A stretch of 43,301 nucleotides of DNA, from assembly GCF_020532825.1 (NCBI RefSeq), contig NZ_MQTS01000040.1:1-43301 (forward strand), written 5' to 3'. This DNA is from Arthrobacter sp. SO3 (lineage in GTDB: Bacteria > Actinomycetota > Actinomycetes > Actinomycetales > Micrococcaceae). Position numbers and translations under genes: made by a program. Position 1 is the stretch's first letter. Each line of letters opens with the position of its first letter. Positions 23,636 through 30,405 of this stretch are shown here, in pieces. A model generated the notes under the pieces. It ran no database searches, had not been told where the DNA came from, and worked only from the letters and a program-made list of their open reading frames with translations.

Positions 23636-25234
23636 TCATAAGTACTCGCGCCAAAAAAGTACTTGAGTCTCCAGCCGGTCACGGAGGGTGATGACTAGGA
23701 CCTTTTCACCGCAGATAACGTACTGAGACCACAGGGCGTCCCGTCTCCATTTTCGCTCAGATGACGGGGGCTCGAACTCCTCATAGAGGCCGGCGTCGTT
23801 CTTCGCACAGTCCTCCTCGGGTACGTCATCTCCCCAGTCGCCTCGTTGGTGCCTTCTCAGTGCTTCATCGATTCCGCGGGCAAAGTCCGTGTCTGTACTG
23901 TAACGCGCGTAAACGCCCGGCAAAGCATGAATGCTCCCTAACTCGAACTTGTGCTCACCGGCAGTGCGGTTCACCCCGCGATAGTCCGCAGAAACCCTCA
24001 TAAACATGAACCCACCCAGAACAAGCACCCCATTTTCGTTCAGGGCCTTACTTTCGGCGCTGGGGGGCACGTGATCAATCGTTGACAGTGCAGCGTGCAT
24101 CCTGTCTCCGTATCTGTTCTCGACCATGTGCATGACCGAATGAACGTCGCCTATCTCTAATTTCGAGCCCCGGCCATGCATCTCAAGAACCTTCGGTAAC
24201 ACCTGGGGGAGAAGCACATTCAAGCAACGCTGACGCGTGGTGACAGAAGCCTGCGGCGTCTTCGCTCCCGGCGCTCTGCCCGCCACCCACTCATCAATTC
24301 CCAGAATCGTTTCGAGATTCGAGAGTGCCAGGCGAGAGCACGCTGCGGCCATGATGGCCGTCCATCCGCGCTCATTGTTGTGGGCTTCGAGTGCAACTGC
24401 TAGACCGCTGAGCAGATCGCAGATGACTTCCTCTTTGGTTGTGATCGGACCGGCCTCCAGGACCTCGACCGCTAAGGCGGCCTCTTCTGCCCAACTTTGG
24501 CACGAGATGACTTGTCGAGAGTAACGATTGTTGTCGAAGAGATACCACGCATAAGGGTCCAAATCTCTTGCGTAAAGAGCGGTCATCTCCGCGGACTCGA
24601 TGTCAGTCGATAAATCAGCAGAAAAAATCGTGGGAGGATCGCTCATTTGCAGCGCGTTGCGCGCTGTTTCCAAGGCATATCGGGTGAACGTTTCGAACGC
24701 GGCGGGGTCGACTTCCTTCAAAAAGTGGGCCAATTCATGGCCGAGTGCAAACCGTTCCTGCATCTCCGTCAGGAGGAAAACCTCAAACTGGTCTTCCGCG
24801 TCAACCCTCATTTGATATGTGCGGTCAATGGGCGTCATTTCAAGTAGTACCCGTGCCTCAACAACTTGCGCCGCGGCTTCCTGCAGACGGCCCACCAGAA
24901 GGAAGCGGATACCTGTGATCCTTCGGAGCAGAGCTTCGATGACTGGAAGCGGCTGGTCATAGGGCATCGGGAAAGCCAGTGCCTCGAAAAGAGTTCCCAA
25001 GCCGGCGTCCCAGACCAGTACCGGTCGCTCACCCGGAGGTCTTAATAGAGCAGGAAGAGCACGGGGGCTATGCACTTCCGTAGTCTGTGGTTCTTCGACC
25101 TGGCTTTGGAGTATGAGAGACAGTGCCCCCCAAACATCCCTCAGCCGCGCGTCGCACCGCTGAAGCTGTTCCGCGGGGAGGTCGTCGAACGCATGGATGC
25201 CCCATCGCGCTTCGATGAAGTCACTCGTCGCCAT
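23636..25234 (-). CDS. Zinc metallopeptidase fused to a GDWG plasmid domain
   Basis: 532 residues from the ATG at 25234. Seen: HELAH at about 166-170 (ALGHELAHFLKEV), a zincin motif, with a candidate third ligand in KEEVICDLLSGL about 100 residues later. The last ~100 residues read ARGIDEALRRHQRGDWGDD ... then VLVITLRDRLETQVLFWREY, which resembles the widespread small plasmid-related protein family with GDWG and ITEADR motifs, normally a separate ~110-residue protein. Its 5' end overlaps the EACC1-like gene by 14 bases, so the two are translated together. Probable intracellular protease effector of a conflict system (inference). Confidence 0.65.
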   Translation of the reverse strand: MATSDFIEARWGIHAFDDLPAEQLQRCDARLRDVWGALSLILQSQVEEPQTTEVHSPRALPALLRPPGERPVLVWDAGLGTLFEALAFPMPYDQPLPVIEALLRRITGIRFLLVGRLQEAAAQVVEARVLLEMTPIDRTYQMRVDAEDQFEVFLLTEMQERFALGHELAHFLKEVDPAAFETFTRYALETARNALQMSDPPTIFSADLSTDIESAEMTALYARDLDPYAWYLFDNNRYSRQVISCQSWAEEAALAVEVLEAGPITTKEEVICDLLSGLAVALEAHNNERGWTAIMAAACSRLALSNLETILGIDEWVAGRAPGAKTPQASVTTRQRCLNVLLPQVLPKVLEMHGRGSKLEIGDVHSVMHMVENRYGDRMHAALSTIDHVPPSAESKALNENGVLVLGGFMFMRVSADYRGVNRTAGEHKFELGSIHALPGVYARYSTDTDFARGIDEALRRHQRGDWGDDVPEEDCAKNDAGLYEEFEPPSSERKWRRDALWSQYVICGEKVLVITLRDRLETQVLFWREYL

Positions 25235-25544
25235 CTTCAACTGTCACATTTTCGGACAGCATACTGATGATGCGCTCCGAGTCCTTGGCGGTCATACCTG
25301 TGATCTCAATTCCTCGACAGGCGACGCGGGTTGCCTTGAGGATGTCGGCCCTTGCACGTATCCAGGCCCGTAGCGTTGCCCATGCAGCCGCAGAGAGAAC
25401 CATGGGAACTATCACCTCGATATAGGCCGCGCCATCGAAGTATCGCTGCTCGGAAAAGTCCTGCGAGGTGCCAAGTTGATCACTCAACTTTGACAGATCG
25501 TCGGATTCGCTAACGGGTACTCCGATGATGAAAATATCGCTCAT
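25221..25544 (-). CDS. EACC1-like small protein with one membrane helix
   Basis: 107 residues from the ATG at 25544. Seen: a short strand-helix start (MSDIFIIGVPVSESDDLSKL), one hydrophobic helix (YIEVIVPMVLSAAAWATLRA), a basic turn and a C-terminal beta-alpha unit (CRGIEITGMTAKDSERIISM). This order and size match the effector-associated constant component EACC1 described from actinobacterial conflict systems, where it is coded directly before an effector, often a protease. Here it overlaps a zinc peptidase gene. Similarity is architectural and partial; a hidden Markov comparison would settle it. Confidence 0.5.
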   Translation of the reverse strand: MSDIFIIGVPVSESDDLSKLSDQLGTSQDFSEQRYFDGAAYIEVIVPMVLSAAAWATLRAWIRARADILKATRVACRGIEITGMTAKDSERIISMLSENVTVEDGDE

Positions 25545-25741
25545 GTCAAAAGCAAAGCACAGCGACGGGAACAATCGCGGTAAAGGCACTTGGGAATAGC
25601 GAGGCGGATTCGAACGATCGTCGCATCGGAGCCAGCCGCGACACCAGGTACCGGTACCGTGAGCATGAAGGTCTGAAAGCAAATACGCATGGTGAAGCGT
25701 TGGATCTCAGATGGCTCGTCGGGCCGCTCCGCGTCATCCGC

Positions 25742-25790
25742 GGTGCAGAGGACTTCGGACATCCTGTGCAGACGACTTCTGAAACTGACA
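25742..25790 (-). repeat. Right end of the Tn402-like element
   Basis: Perfect inverted copy (25766-25790) of the left 25-bp terminal repeat plus one internal unit (GAAGTCCTCTGCACC on the minus strand, 25742-25756). The AAAAT target duplication follows at 25791-25795. Left and right ends differ in the number and spacing of internal units, as in Tn402-family IRi and IRt. Confidence 0.88.
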
Positions 25791-25882
25791 AAAATCGGCG
25801 CGTTTCCGCAGCCCTTCGATTCCCGTAAGACCCGCCCGCAAAAATGCCCGGTGAAGGGGGGACAACCGGTACATTCAAAACC

Positions 25883-26467
25883 ATGACCGGACTGCTGATC
25901 GGATACGCGCGTGTATCCACCAACGACCAAGACCTCACCGCCCAAAAGAATGCCTTGGTTGCCCTTGGGGTGGCGCCGGAGAAGACGTTCACAGATCAGG
26001 GCCTGACCGGCGCCAACCGGGCGCGTCCCGGACTCAGGGAAGCGTTGGCTGCCTGCCGGGACGGGGACACCCTGGTTGTGACCAAACTCGACCGCCTTGC
26101 CCGGTCGCTGCGCGATGCGAAGGACATTGTCGATGAACTCACCCGCCGCGAGGTCAAGCTGAGTATTGGCGGCTCCGTCCATGACCCGGCCGATCCCGTG
26201 GGCCGGCTCCTCTTCAATGTCCTGGCCATGGTCGCGGAATTCGAAGCCGACTTGATCCGGGCGCGTACCCGGGAAGGCATGGCCGTTGCCAAGGCGAAGG
26301 GCCGGCTGCGGGGGAAGCAACCCAAACTCTCCAAGAAGCAGGAAGCCCACCTGGTCTCGGTTCACCGAGCCGGGACACACACGACGGCGGAACTTGCCGA
26401 ACTCTTTGCCGTCGCCCGTTCAACCGTTTACCGCTCCATCAAACGCGCGGGCGACGCCACCGGTTAG
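25883..26467 (+). CDS. Serine resolvase/invertase outside the Tn402-like element
   Basis: 194 residues from the ATG at 25883. Seen: catalytic Ser in GYARVSTNDQDLTAQKNAL, TKLDRLARSLRDAKDIVDEL with catalytic Arg residues, AEFEADLIRARTREGMAVAK, and the C-terminal HTH (TTAELAELFAVARSTVYRSI). Only distantly similar to the TniR-like protein. Its start lies 87 bases from the AAAAT duplication, so the Tn402-like element sits where its res site is expected. The gene ends at a 13-bp repeat inverted to one left of the transposon. No accompanying Tn3-type transposase is present. Confidence 0.88.
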   Translation: MTGLLIGYARVSTNDQDLTAQKNALVALGVAPEKTFTDQGLTGANRARPGLREALAACRDGDTLVVTKLDRLARSLRDAKDIVDELTRREVKLSIGGSVHDPADPVGRLLFNVLAMVAEFEADLIRARTREGMAVAKAKGRLRGKQPKLSKKQEAHLVSVHRAGTHTTAELAELFAVARSTVYRSIKRAGDATG

Positions 26468-26480
26468 ATCCGCAAAATTT
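26468..26480 (-). repeat. Outer 13-bp inverted repeat, right
   Basis: ATCCGCAAAATTT starts immediately after the resolvase stop and mirrors 21288-21300. Together they may be the relic ends of the resolvase-bearing element that preceded the Tn402-like insertion. Confidence 0.45.
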
Positions 26481-26683
26481 CACCGTTCACGCCGGAAACC
26501 ACACCAATCCACCCTTAGCGTGAATTTTCGTACCGATCCTCCTCAGACCCCAGGGCTCCAACGACGTTCCACCTGAAGACCGATGTGGTCGCCAACTGCT
26601 AAGGGCACCACTTAGCGCTGCGGAAAGAAGGCCATTTAGAGCTGCGATTCACACGGGACCCACGAAGGAAATAATCGAGGTGT

Positions 26684-26728
26684 GTCAAAAACGGCCGACC
26701 GTTTTTGACCCCATCGCGGTTTAACCGC
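26684..26728. promoter_or_regulatory. Two dyads: hix-like 26-bp site and 13-bp palindrome
   Basis: 26684-26709 has perfect 11-bp arms GTCAAAAACGG / CCGTTTTTGAC around CCGA. 26716-26728 is GCGGTT-T-AACCGC. The first resembles the 26-bp crossover sites of serine invertases (half-site TCAAAAACC in hix), and a serine recombinase gene lies 217 bases away; it could equally be an operator or a factor-independent terminator for the island. It is directly upstream of the Abi gene, which lacks a ribosome site. Confidence 0.5.
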
Positions 26729-26735
26729 CTCCTCG

Positions 26736-27767
26736 ATGTCAACGCAACTAGATTTGGAAGCAACAGAGGTCTCCCGTGCCGGGCGCCTCGCTTCTATGGA
26801 GGTCGCAGGAGCAGTGTCAGGTCAGATCACGGAAGTCACTAGACGCCACATAATCGACGCCTTCCCTTTGCAGCGCATTGGCTGGTCAGGAAGGCTTTCT
26901 GAGCCCGAGTTCTTGGCGCGGATTTACAACCTGAGTGAACTTCCAAGCAATGATCGCCGTTACGACAATGCTTATGAGGACATTCAGCAGCACCGGGTCC
27001 GGAACCCTAACGACTGGGAAGACGACTACGTCTTCACGGATGGCCGGTTCAATATCTTGTGGGGAACCGACGAGAACTTCCTTCGCTTCCTGGAGATGAC
27101 CGTCCACCCTCTAGTCCGTAGCGCTGAGGCCGCTGCACAGGTCTTGGACGTCTACAACACGGCTCTCCGCCCTGATGGCTACCATCTTGTGCAGGAGGGG
27201 GATATCAGCGGCCAGCCTGTATTCAAGGCTCGGCTCGTCCAAGGCTCCTTCCACGGCGACATGCCAAAGGCGATTGCGACGCAACCGCTGCTGACGGATG
27301 ACGGTGTCCTTCATGAGCATCTCCGGCGAATCAACGACAGCCTGACACGAGATCCGGCCAACGCGATCGCTTCGTCGAAGGAGCTGCTGGAAAGCTTGTT
27401 TAAGTTGATTCTTAACCAGGAGAACGTGGAGTTTGCCCGGTCAGACGAGCTCCCAGCGCTTTACAAGAAGGTTGGCGAAGCCTTGAACGTCAATGCCGAG
27501 AGCGTCCCAGCCAGCGCACGGGGAAGCCAAACTATTCAGAAGCTGCTGCGCACCCTCGCGACCACGGTGCAGTCCATTGCTGAGTTGCGGAACGAGATCG
27601 GCACGGGTCACGGACGTACAGTTCCCAGTATCGCAACGGAGGTGCACGCAAGGCTGGCCCTGAATGGCACCGTGGCAGTAGCGGAGTTCCTCCTGGGCAC
27701 CTTGCACCAGCGACGTACGAACACGCTGAGAGAGACAGCGGGGCGGCAAAGGACGGGCAGTCCATAA
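26736..27767 (+). CDS. Abortive infection protein (AbiJ N-terminal + Abi_C)
   Basis: 343 residues. Seen: an N-terminal domain with FPLQRIGWSGRLSEPEFLAR and WEDDYVFTDGRFNILWGTDE, as in AbiJ-type N-terminal domains, then an Abi_C region (HLRRINDSLTRDPANAIASS, then KELLESLFKLIL) with RNEIGTGHG (R285, H292), an R-X6-H HEPN-type motif. Members confer phage resistance by killing or arresting infected cells, probably by RNA cleavage. The ATG at 26736 has no Shine-Dalgarno, so leaderless or weak translation is possible. Downstream (126 bases) lies another HEPN-like gene. Confidence 0.78.
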   Translation: MSTQLDLEATEVSRAGRLASMEVAGAVSGQITEVTRRHIIDAFPLQRIGWSGRLSEPEFLARIYNLSELPSNDRRYDNAYEDIQQHRVRNPNDWEDDYVFTDGRFNILWGTDENFLRFLEMTVHPLVRSAEAAAQVLDVYNTALRPDGYHLVQEGDISGQPVFKARLVQGSFHGDMPKAIATQPLLTDDGVLHEHLRRINDSLTRDPANAIASSKELLESLFKLILNQENVEFARSDELPALYKKVGEALNVNAESVPASARGSQTIQKLLRTLATTVQSIAELRNEIGTGHGRTVPSIATEVHARLALNGTVAVAEFLLGTLHQRRTNTLRETAGRQRTGSP

Positions 27768-27893
27768 ACGCGTTGTGAATTGCCCTGGCACCCGTGGGGA
27801 GAGACTGCCGGCGCACCTGGGTTTCTTGGCGAGGCTGCTGTCCGTCAGCTTGGGTTCATATTTGTGCCTCGGCACACGAAGGAGACGAGAACA

Positions 27894-28511
27894 ATGACGG
27901 AGTCCGCAGAGCCATTCGGCGGTCGTTCCCCAGAAGAGTATGAACAGCGGCTGATGGCAAAGCTGCAGCCCGCGGCCATTCGTTCGACACTGTCGTTCGC
28001 CGGGCTCTACCAAATGACTCACGAGATGCTCAAGCACGCCATTCTGGAGAAAGTACGCAACTTCTACTGCATAGGCTTCGACCAGAGCGGGTTTACTTTC
28101 GACGAGCGCGAATATCAGGGTCACGTCATTGACGCGGCACGTACTGAAGGGTGGATCAAGAACAACAACCAAAAGTTCGATGCCTCCGCCGCGTGGCTTG
28201 TCCGTATGGACGCCATCACGGCTGAGCAGGCCAAACGCCTCCAAGACATTTACAACCACCGCCATGAACTGACTCATGATCTGATGAGCTTCATCGTTGA
28301 CCCCGATCGAGACCTCGACACGCAGATGTTCATCGACGCCGTTACGATCCTCCATGACGTCCACCGCTTCTGGGTAAGCGTTGAGAGGGATATTGGGATG
28401 TTCGAGCACCTGGGCGATGTCTCACTGGACGACGTCACCCCGGCGTCCCTGGCGCTGCTCCAGCAGTGCATCAACGCCTACATCGAGGATCCCCAGAACC
28501 AGAAGGCATAG
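27894..28511 (+). CDS. Small HEPN-like protein
   Basis: 205 residues from the ATG at 27894, with AAGGAG before it. Seen: all-helical pattern with LSFAGLYQMTHEMLKHAILE, then NHRHELTHDLMSFIV at about 121-135, giving R-X4-H (R123, H128), and a C-terminal helix pair. HEPN proteins of this size act as toxins or RNA-binding partners. Same strand and spacing suggest joint expression with the Abi gene. Family not recognised; a defence role is inferred from motif and neighbourhood. Confidence 0.6.
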   Translation: MTESAEPFGGRSPEEYEQRLMAKLQPAAIRSTLSFAGLYQMTHEMLKHAILEKVRNFYCIGFDQSGFTFDEREYQGHVIDAARTEGWIKNNNQKFDASAAWLVRMDAITAEQAKRLQDIYNHRHELTHDLMSFIVDPDRDLDTQMFIDAVTILHDVHRFWVSVERDIGMFEHLGDVSLDDVTPASLALLQQCINAYIEDPQNQKA

Positions 28512-28532
28512 GGCCGTGGGACCTTCAATTTC

Positions 28533-28715
28533 GTGGGCGACGAGAACCCTTGGAAGCATCCAAAAGGTTGGTTCAGAGAATATCTACGCAATCGCCAGAA
28601 CTTGGATCTGTTCCTTGCACTTGCATTAGGACGAAGGAACCCAGCCATCAGCGCGATACTACGCCGCAACGCCGCCAGCCTCGCCCTGGAACCGCCATTT
28701 CAAGCTGCGCTTTAA
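28533..28715 (+). CDS. Possible small basic protein
   Basis: 60 codons from a GTG at 28533: WKHPKGWFREYLRNRQNLDL is protein-like (aromatic and basic). There is no clear ribosome site and no family known to me. The surrounding gap (28512-28828) holds nothing else that I can support. It may be a remnant of a longer gene cut at the edge of the island. Confidence 0.25.
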   Translation: MGDENPWKHPKGWFREYLRNRQNLDLFLALALGRRNPAISAILRRNAASLALEPPFQAAL

Positions 28716-28828
28716 CCGCCAAATGGAGTTAACAGTCACAGCGGGGGAGTGGTGGTCTGGTTGGTGTCCCGGAACCAAGGAAATAAGACGCGCCCCGTTG
28801 TACTCGCAGCCAGCGTAGTCTCACAGGC

Positions 28829-29083
28829 ATGGAAGCTAAGTCCTTGGAACAAGAGCCGGTCGGCTGGTGCCACGGCTGCGGCACCATGCAGCTCAAATCT
28901 GAGATGCCAACTGATTATGTGGAATGGAAAGATGACGTGGTTCCCGTGTGCCTGGATTGCGGCGCGGAGCTTTGGTCTACGGGAGTCTGGGATAAAGGGA
29001 CGCATGACCCTTCCTGCTCCTGGCATGCCGCAGCACGTCAGCGGGTGGTCGATTGGACACCTGCCTTTAGCTGCACCTGCTAG
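28829..29083 (+). CDS. Small zinc-ribbon-like protein
   Basis: 84 residues. Seen: CHGC (residues 14-17) and CLDC (about 41-44) spaced as in a zinc ribbon, then further Cys/His (DPSCSWH; FSCTC). Acidic and soluble. No obvious Shine-Dalgarno. Function unknown; zinc ribbons of this size often bind nucleic acid or a protein partner. It is the last gene before arm B of the long inverted repeat. Confidence 0.45.
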   Translation: MEAKSLEQEPVGWCHGCGTMQLKSEMPTDYVEWKDDVVPVCLDCGAELWSTGVWDKGTHDPSCSWHAAARQRVVDWTPAFSCTC

Positions 29084-29289
29084 GAGACCATCTACGGCCC
29101 GGACCCCGCCATCACAAGGGGCCTCTCTTGTGAACTCATGCAGTCTTGCCCGCATCCCGATACAGGCCGTCCTGTCTGTTCCTGGCGCGCGGTCCAGGGT
29201 GGGCCGGCGGCCCATCACGCAGTGACGCGAAGCGCCCTTGACGGTGCACCAGGAACAGCGAAAATGTGAGGCCGGGATGTGGCAGACCC

Positions 29290-29478
29290 AAGGGAGGCTG
29301 TGCACATCCGCTGGTTGCGTTGGTGACGTTCGCGCCCGTGGCGACCTGGCGGTTGTGTGCAGCTGGTCAGGTGGTCCCTGTCGTCCATCATGGGTGCAGG
29401 AAAAGCCCGGAGGATTTAGCTTTTGCTGTGCACATGTGGGCGAGAGGCAACTAGTAGTGATCCGTGGATTCTGCGGCC
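29290..29478 (-). repeat. Arm B of the ~180-bp inverted repeat
   Basis: Reverse-complement partner of 11180-11362 with 40-bp and 46-bp identical blocks (29395-29434 and 29343-29388). It fills most of the gap between the zinc-ribbon gene and the gene at 29451. The rest of 29084-29290 shows no gene I can support. Recombination between the arms would invert the intervening 18 kb. Confidence 0.9.
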
Positions 29479-29762
29479 GGCGGCTGCTCGGCAGCCGCCG
29501 GCCGACGCGTTGCGCGCTTGCGGACACGGAGCTTCTTTTCGGGTTCCGGGAGGCCCGAGGCGCGTAGTTCGTCAGCGGTCCAGCCCGCGCTCAGTGCTGC
29601 CTGGTAGTGGCGTGCGTCTTCGTCTTCTGCGTTGCTTAGCGTGTCCCGGGCGTTCGCCACGGACTGGCGGGATTTCACCAGTGCTCGCACCGAGTCCATG
29701 CGGTTGTTGAGCCGCTGTTGCAGCTCCCGTTCGATCTTCTCTGCATCAATGTGAGTAGCCAT
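29451..29762 (-). CDS. Hypothetical helical protein next to oriT
   Basis: 103 residues from the ATG at 29762. Seen: charged helical N-terminus (AEKIERELQQRLNNRMDSVR), a helix with HYQAALSAGWTADELRASGL, and a basic Lys/Arg/Ala-rich tail. Its last codons overlap arm B of the inverted repeat. Divergent from mobC; the segment between them carries the oriT-like hairpins. It may be a DNA-binding accessory protein of the relaxosome (inference). Confidence 0.55.
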   Translation of the reverse strand: MATHIDAEKIERELQQRLNNRMDSVRALVKSRQSVANARDTLSNAEDEDARHYQAALSAGWTADELRASGLPEPEKKLRVRKRATRRPAAAEQPPAAESTDHY

Positions 29763-29896
29763 AGCGGCCAGTCTAGTAGAGCGGGTTTTCAGGCCTGTCG
29801 GGGCTGCTAAAGAGAAAGAGCACAGCGAAGCAGTCCACTTACCATCCACGAAGGCTGATTTTCCATAGTGCCAGTTTCAGACGGAGCAAGCTATAC

Positions 29897-29963
29897 ACTT
29901 ATGTGCCATAAGTTGGCTTGATCCTCGACTTCGTGTCGAGGATGCGTCACACTACAGGTGTGA
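29897..29963. other. Candidate origin of transfer (oriT): three successive hairpins
   Basis: Three perfect inverted repeats in 67 bases just before mobC: 29897-29913 (ACTTATG-tgc-CATAAGT), 29921-29943 (9-bp arms ATCCTCGAC, loop TTCGT) and 29947-29963 (6-bp arms TCACAC, loop TACAG). Hairpin clusters upstream of mobC-relaxase genes are the normal place of oriT. ATAAGTG on the minus strand recalls the nic-region start of the RSF1010/pIP501 group, but the rest of that core is not matched. Confidence 0.7.
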
Positions 29964-30012
29964 TCCCGGAGATTCCGGGGCGCTGCGCTGGGCATGGAGA
30001 GGCGGTACGGCA

Positions 30013-30405
30013 ATGGCTGAGGAACAGAGTTCCAGCCGTCGTTTGAACCGTCGTCGCCGTGCGAACATTGACGGTCTGACCCAGTACGTGCGCGTGTCCA
30101 TGTCGGAGCAGGAGCGGACCCGCCTTTACGTTCTGGAAGAACGGACGGGACGCAGCCCCTCAGAGATCCTGGTCAGCGCCGCCCTTTATGCGCAGTCCTC
30201 CGATTCATTGGCGGAGCGGCGCGCCCTGGCTACCGAGTTCATGGCAGCCCGCCGCTACCTGGCCGCGCTGTCCAACAACGTGAACCAGATTGCCAAGCAT
30301 GCCAACGCCACTGACGAGTTCCCGGAGGAAGCCCGTGTGGCCCTGGGCCGTGTGCGTGCGATTGCCGAGCGCATGAACGGAATCGTTGACGGGTTGGCCG
30401 GCTGA
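30013..30405 (+). CDS. mobC: MobC relaxosome accessory protein
   Basis: 130 residues. Seen: an Arg-rich start (RRLNRRRRAN), a ribbon-helix-helix-like region (YVRVSMSEQERTRLYVLEER) and the MobC signature NNVNQIAKHANA. MobC proteins bind oriT, open the strands at nic and recruit the relaxase. Its stop overlaps the relaxase ATG (TGATG). The oriT candidate lies 50 bases upstream. Confidence 0.88.
   Translation: MAEEQSSSRRLNRRRRANIDGLTQYVRVSMSEQERTRLYVLEERTGRSPSEILVSAALYAQSSDSLAERRALATEFMAARRYLAALSNNVNQIAKHANATDEFPEEARVALGRVRAIAERMNGIVDGLAG

Larger units (their letters stand above)
21308..25790. mobile_element. Tn402/Tn5053-like element without transposase genes
   Basis: 4,483 bp bounded by perfect 25-bp inverted repeats (21308-21332 and 25766-25790), each starting TGTCAGTTTCAGAAGTCGTC, and by a direct 5-bp duplication AAAAT (21303-21307 and 25791-25795). 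The terminal repeat matches the Tn402/class 1 integron IRi sequence as I remember it at 22 of 25 positions, and extra internal copies of the 3' half occur at both ends, as in that family. A resolvase gene is at the left end, but no tniA, tniB or tniQ is present, so it would need transposition proteins in trans. Cargo: pentapeptide protein, zinc peptidase fusion and an EACC1-like protein. Confidence 0.9.

Noticed and set aside
29881..29913. RSF1010/pIP501-type nic core
   Set aside because: Only ATAAGTG is shared; the following GCGCCCT part of that core is absent, so the nick position cannot be assigned.
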